Below are positions 4,797 through 5,982 of a DNA stretch of 5,982 bases, in pieces. How positions within the stretch are numbered: position 1 is the first letter of the stretch; each line of letters opens with the position of its first letter. The notes below the pieces were generated by a model. The model saw only the letters and a program-made list of their open reading frames with translations. It did not search any database and had not been told where the DNA came from. Source of the stretch: Methanoregulaceae archaeon UBA288 (GTDB taxonomy: Archaea > Halobacteriota > Methanomicrobia > Methanomicrobiales > Methanospirillaceae); NCBI GenBank assembly GCA_002495225.1, contig DAEF01000246.1, positions 1-5,982 on the forward strand, read 5' to 3'. Position numbers and translations under genes: made by a program.

Positions 4797-5982
4797 TCAG
4801 AGCCTGAGGCCCCTGCCGAGCGGGTATGACTTCGACCAGGCGGCGAAGCCCCCGTTCGTGACCGACGGCTCGGGCCGGGCCTCGGAGACGATGGGGCCGG
4901 CGGAGGTGCCGGGGACCGGAACCGTCCCGAAGCAGGACATGAAGCCCGAGGGGGCCAGGGGCAGGCGGTCGATCCCGATGCCGCCCGGCAGCACGTACAT
5001 CTCGTTCACGAACCCATCGCGATCCCAGTCGCGCGACAGGTCCGAGAACCCGGTCCTTTCAGGGGTGCCCCAGTAGTTGCCGCCGATGTAGGGGCCGCCC
5101 ACGACGTTCGGTCCCGTCGTGGCCAGGAGGCTCCAGGTGCCGGTGAAGGCGCCCGTCGGGAACCGGATGTTCGCCTTGTTGTTGAAGTAGTTGTCCACGA
5201 CCGTGAGGTTGTGGGCCGTCGTCAGGTTCAGGCCGTAGTACCGGCTCGAACAGATGCGGTTGGTCCGTATCGTGGAGTTGCGCGCGTCCTCGATCTCGAT
5301 GCCCTCGTCGTTCTGGACGAGGCAGTTGTTGAGCAGGGACACCTCGTCGCAGCCGTGCGAGAGGTGGATGCCGGACCCGCGGTAGTTCTCGGTCACGATG
5401 TTGTTGGTTACGAGTGTCCGGTTCGTCGCGGTCAGGTTGATACCATCGTCGTCCTGGTGGATCACGCTGCACTCGATCACGTTGTCGCTGCCGCCCACGA
5501 CCATGACCCCGTCGTAGGGGTTCGACGAGGCGCTGACGCGGTTGATGCGGCCGTTGGTGACGTCGTAGAAGCTGATGCCGTACGCGAAGTCGGTCACGGT
5601 CACGTTCTGGATGGTGATGTTGTCGAGCGGGCCGTCACCGCGCACGCGGATGCCGTGCGTGTTGAACCCGTCCACGCCGTCGATGGTGTGTCCCATGCCG
5701 TCGAGGGTCACGTTCGATACGCGGATCTCGATCCAGACGCTGAGGTTCGTATCGACGACGCCCTGGCCGATGACGTAGACGCCGGGCTCGGTGATCTCGG
5801 TCGGGCCGGAGATCGTCGTCACGGGCCCCGTCGGCAGGGGATAGAGCGGGCAGATGCCCGGGTTGACCGTGTGCGTCGGCGTCGGCGTCACGGTCGGCGG
5901 GATGACGGTCGGGGTGATCGTCGGCACGGTCGTCGGGGTCGGCGTAGAGGTGCGGCCCTCGGTGATCGTCGGCGTCGGCGTG
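4797..5982 (-). CDS. Secreted-type NosD-like parallel beta-helix (PbH1) repeat protein, N-terminus beyond window
   Basis: At least 394 residues are visible and the frame stays open to the right edge, so the signal peptide and true start are not in view. A GTG at 5927 lies inside the linker and is not a start. From the edge inward there is a Thr/Pro-rich linker of about 38 residues, then a beta-helix entry (EPGVYVIGQGVV, NVTLDGMGHTIDG). About eight right-handed helix coils of 21-24 residues follow (e.g. DNITIQNVTVTDFAYGISF, NSTIRTNRICSSRYYGLNL). Next comes the family tail GGNYWGTPERTGFSDL and a DWDRDGFVNE loop resembling a Ca-binding DxDxDG motif. Nine N-x-S/T sequons are spread through the visible part. 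The extreme C-terminus (KSYPLGRGLRL) shows neither a transmembrane helix nor a PGF-type sorting signal. Such proteins in methanogens are extracellular or envelope proteins of mostly unknown ligand, probably carbohydrate- or surface-related. A role in copper insertion (true NosD) is unlikely here. It is transcribed towards the HEPN gene. Confidence 0.88.
   Translation of the reverse strand, partial: TPTPTITEGRTSTPTPTTVPTITPTVIPPTVTPTPTHTVNPGICPLYPLPTGPVTTISGPTEITEPGVYVIGQGVVDTNLSVWIEIRVSNVTLDGMGHTIDGVDGFNTHGIRVRGDGPLDNITIQNVTVTDFAYGISFYDVTNGRINRVSASSNPYDGVMVVGGSDNVIECSVIHQDDDGINLTATNRTLVTNNIVTENYRGSGIHLSHGCDEVSLLNNCLVQNDEGIEIEDARNSTIRTNRICSSRYYGLNLTTAHNLTVVDNYFNNKANIRFPTGAFTGTWSLLATTGPNVVGGPYIGGNYWGTPERTGFSDLSRDWDRDGFVNEMYVLPGGIGIDRLPLAPSGFMSCFGTVPVPGTSAGPIVSEARPEPSVTNGGFAAWSKSYPLGRGLRL
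5868..5981 (-). repeat. Thr/Pro low-complexity linker repeat
   Basis: The minus strand encodes alternating ACN and CCN codons (for example TPTPTITEGRTSTPTP and VTPTPTHT). At DNA level this appears as imperfect tandem copies of GGCGTC/GTCGGC on the plus strand (about 5874-5888 and 5969-5982). It probably forms an extended, possibly O-glycosylated stalk between an N-terminal domain or membrane anchor and the beta-helix. It continues past the window edge. Repeats of this kind are prone to length change by slippage. Confidence 0.8.

Noticed and set aside
5059..5472. A 137-codon minus-strand frame inside the beta-helix gene
   Set aside because: It is an alternative frame of the same strand, rich in Arg/Pro/Gln; the beta-helix frame is the real one.
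5868..5982. Short GGCGTC-type tandem repeats as a CRISPR array or regulatory repeat
   Set aside because: The units are codon-periodic (Thr/Pro) and in frame with a protein; there are no spacers.

Overview
The window looks like chromosomal DNA from a high-GC euryarchaeon, most likely a methanogen of the Methanomicrobiales type. This is an inference. The grounds are a four-subunit ferredoxin-dependent pyruvate synthase operon of archaeal architecture, GGAGG/GGTGA ribosome-binding sites, AT-rich TATA-like boxes and oligo-T stops standing out in GC-rich DNA, an archaeal HEPN protein, and a secreted NosD-like parallel beta-helix protein with a Thr/Pro stalk. The lineage was read by eye and not tested by search.

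Layout. Bases 1-2410 (+) hold the end of a 2-oxoacid:ferredoxin oxidoreductase operon in the order beta (porB, 5' end outside the window), alpha (porA), gamma (porG) and delta (porD). All three junctions overlap (7, 1 and 4 nt), so the cistrons are probably translationally coupled. A T7 tract just after porD probably ends the transcript. Bases 2455-2847 (-) encode a HIT-family nucleotide hydrolase/transferase, convergent with the por operon. Bases 2978-4164 (+) encode a fold-type I PLP aminotransferase of the LysN/ARO8-like group. It is divergent from the HIT gene, and its reading frame is broken by one missing base near 3253. Bases 4247-4660 (+) encode a small, divergent HEPN-domain protein. 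Bases 4797-5982 (-) encode the C-terminal part of a secreted-type beta-helix protein whose start lies beyond the right edge.

How the genes relate. The four Por subunits form one enzyme that interconverts acetyl-CoA + CO2 + reduced ferredoxin and pyruvate. In a methanogen this is the entry point from C1/acetyl metabolism into biosynthesis. The aminotransferase would act downstream in amino-acid metabolism, but nothing in the sequence ties it to the por operon. The HIT, HEPN and beta-helix genes look like independent single-gene units.

I found no convincing undescribed multi-gene system. The points most worth checking are the aminotransferase frameshift, the HEPN protein that has lost its usual histidine and RYP positions, and the stalked, sequon-rich beta-helix protein. 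No tRNA, rRNA, CRISPR array, insertion sequence or attachment site was seen. No gene-free stretch exceeds 300 bases.
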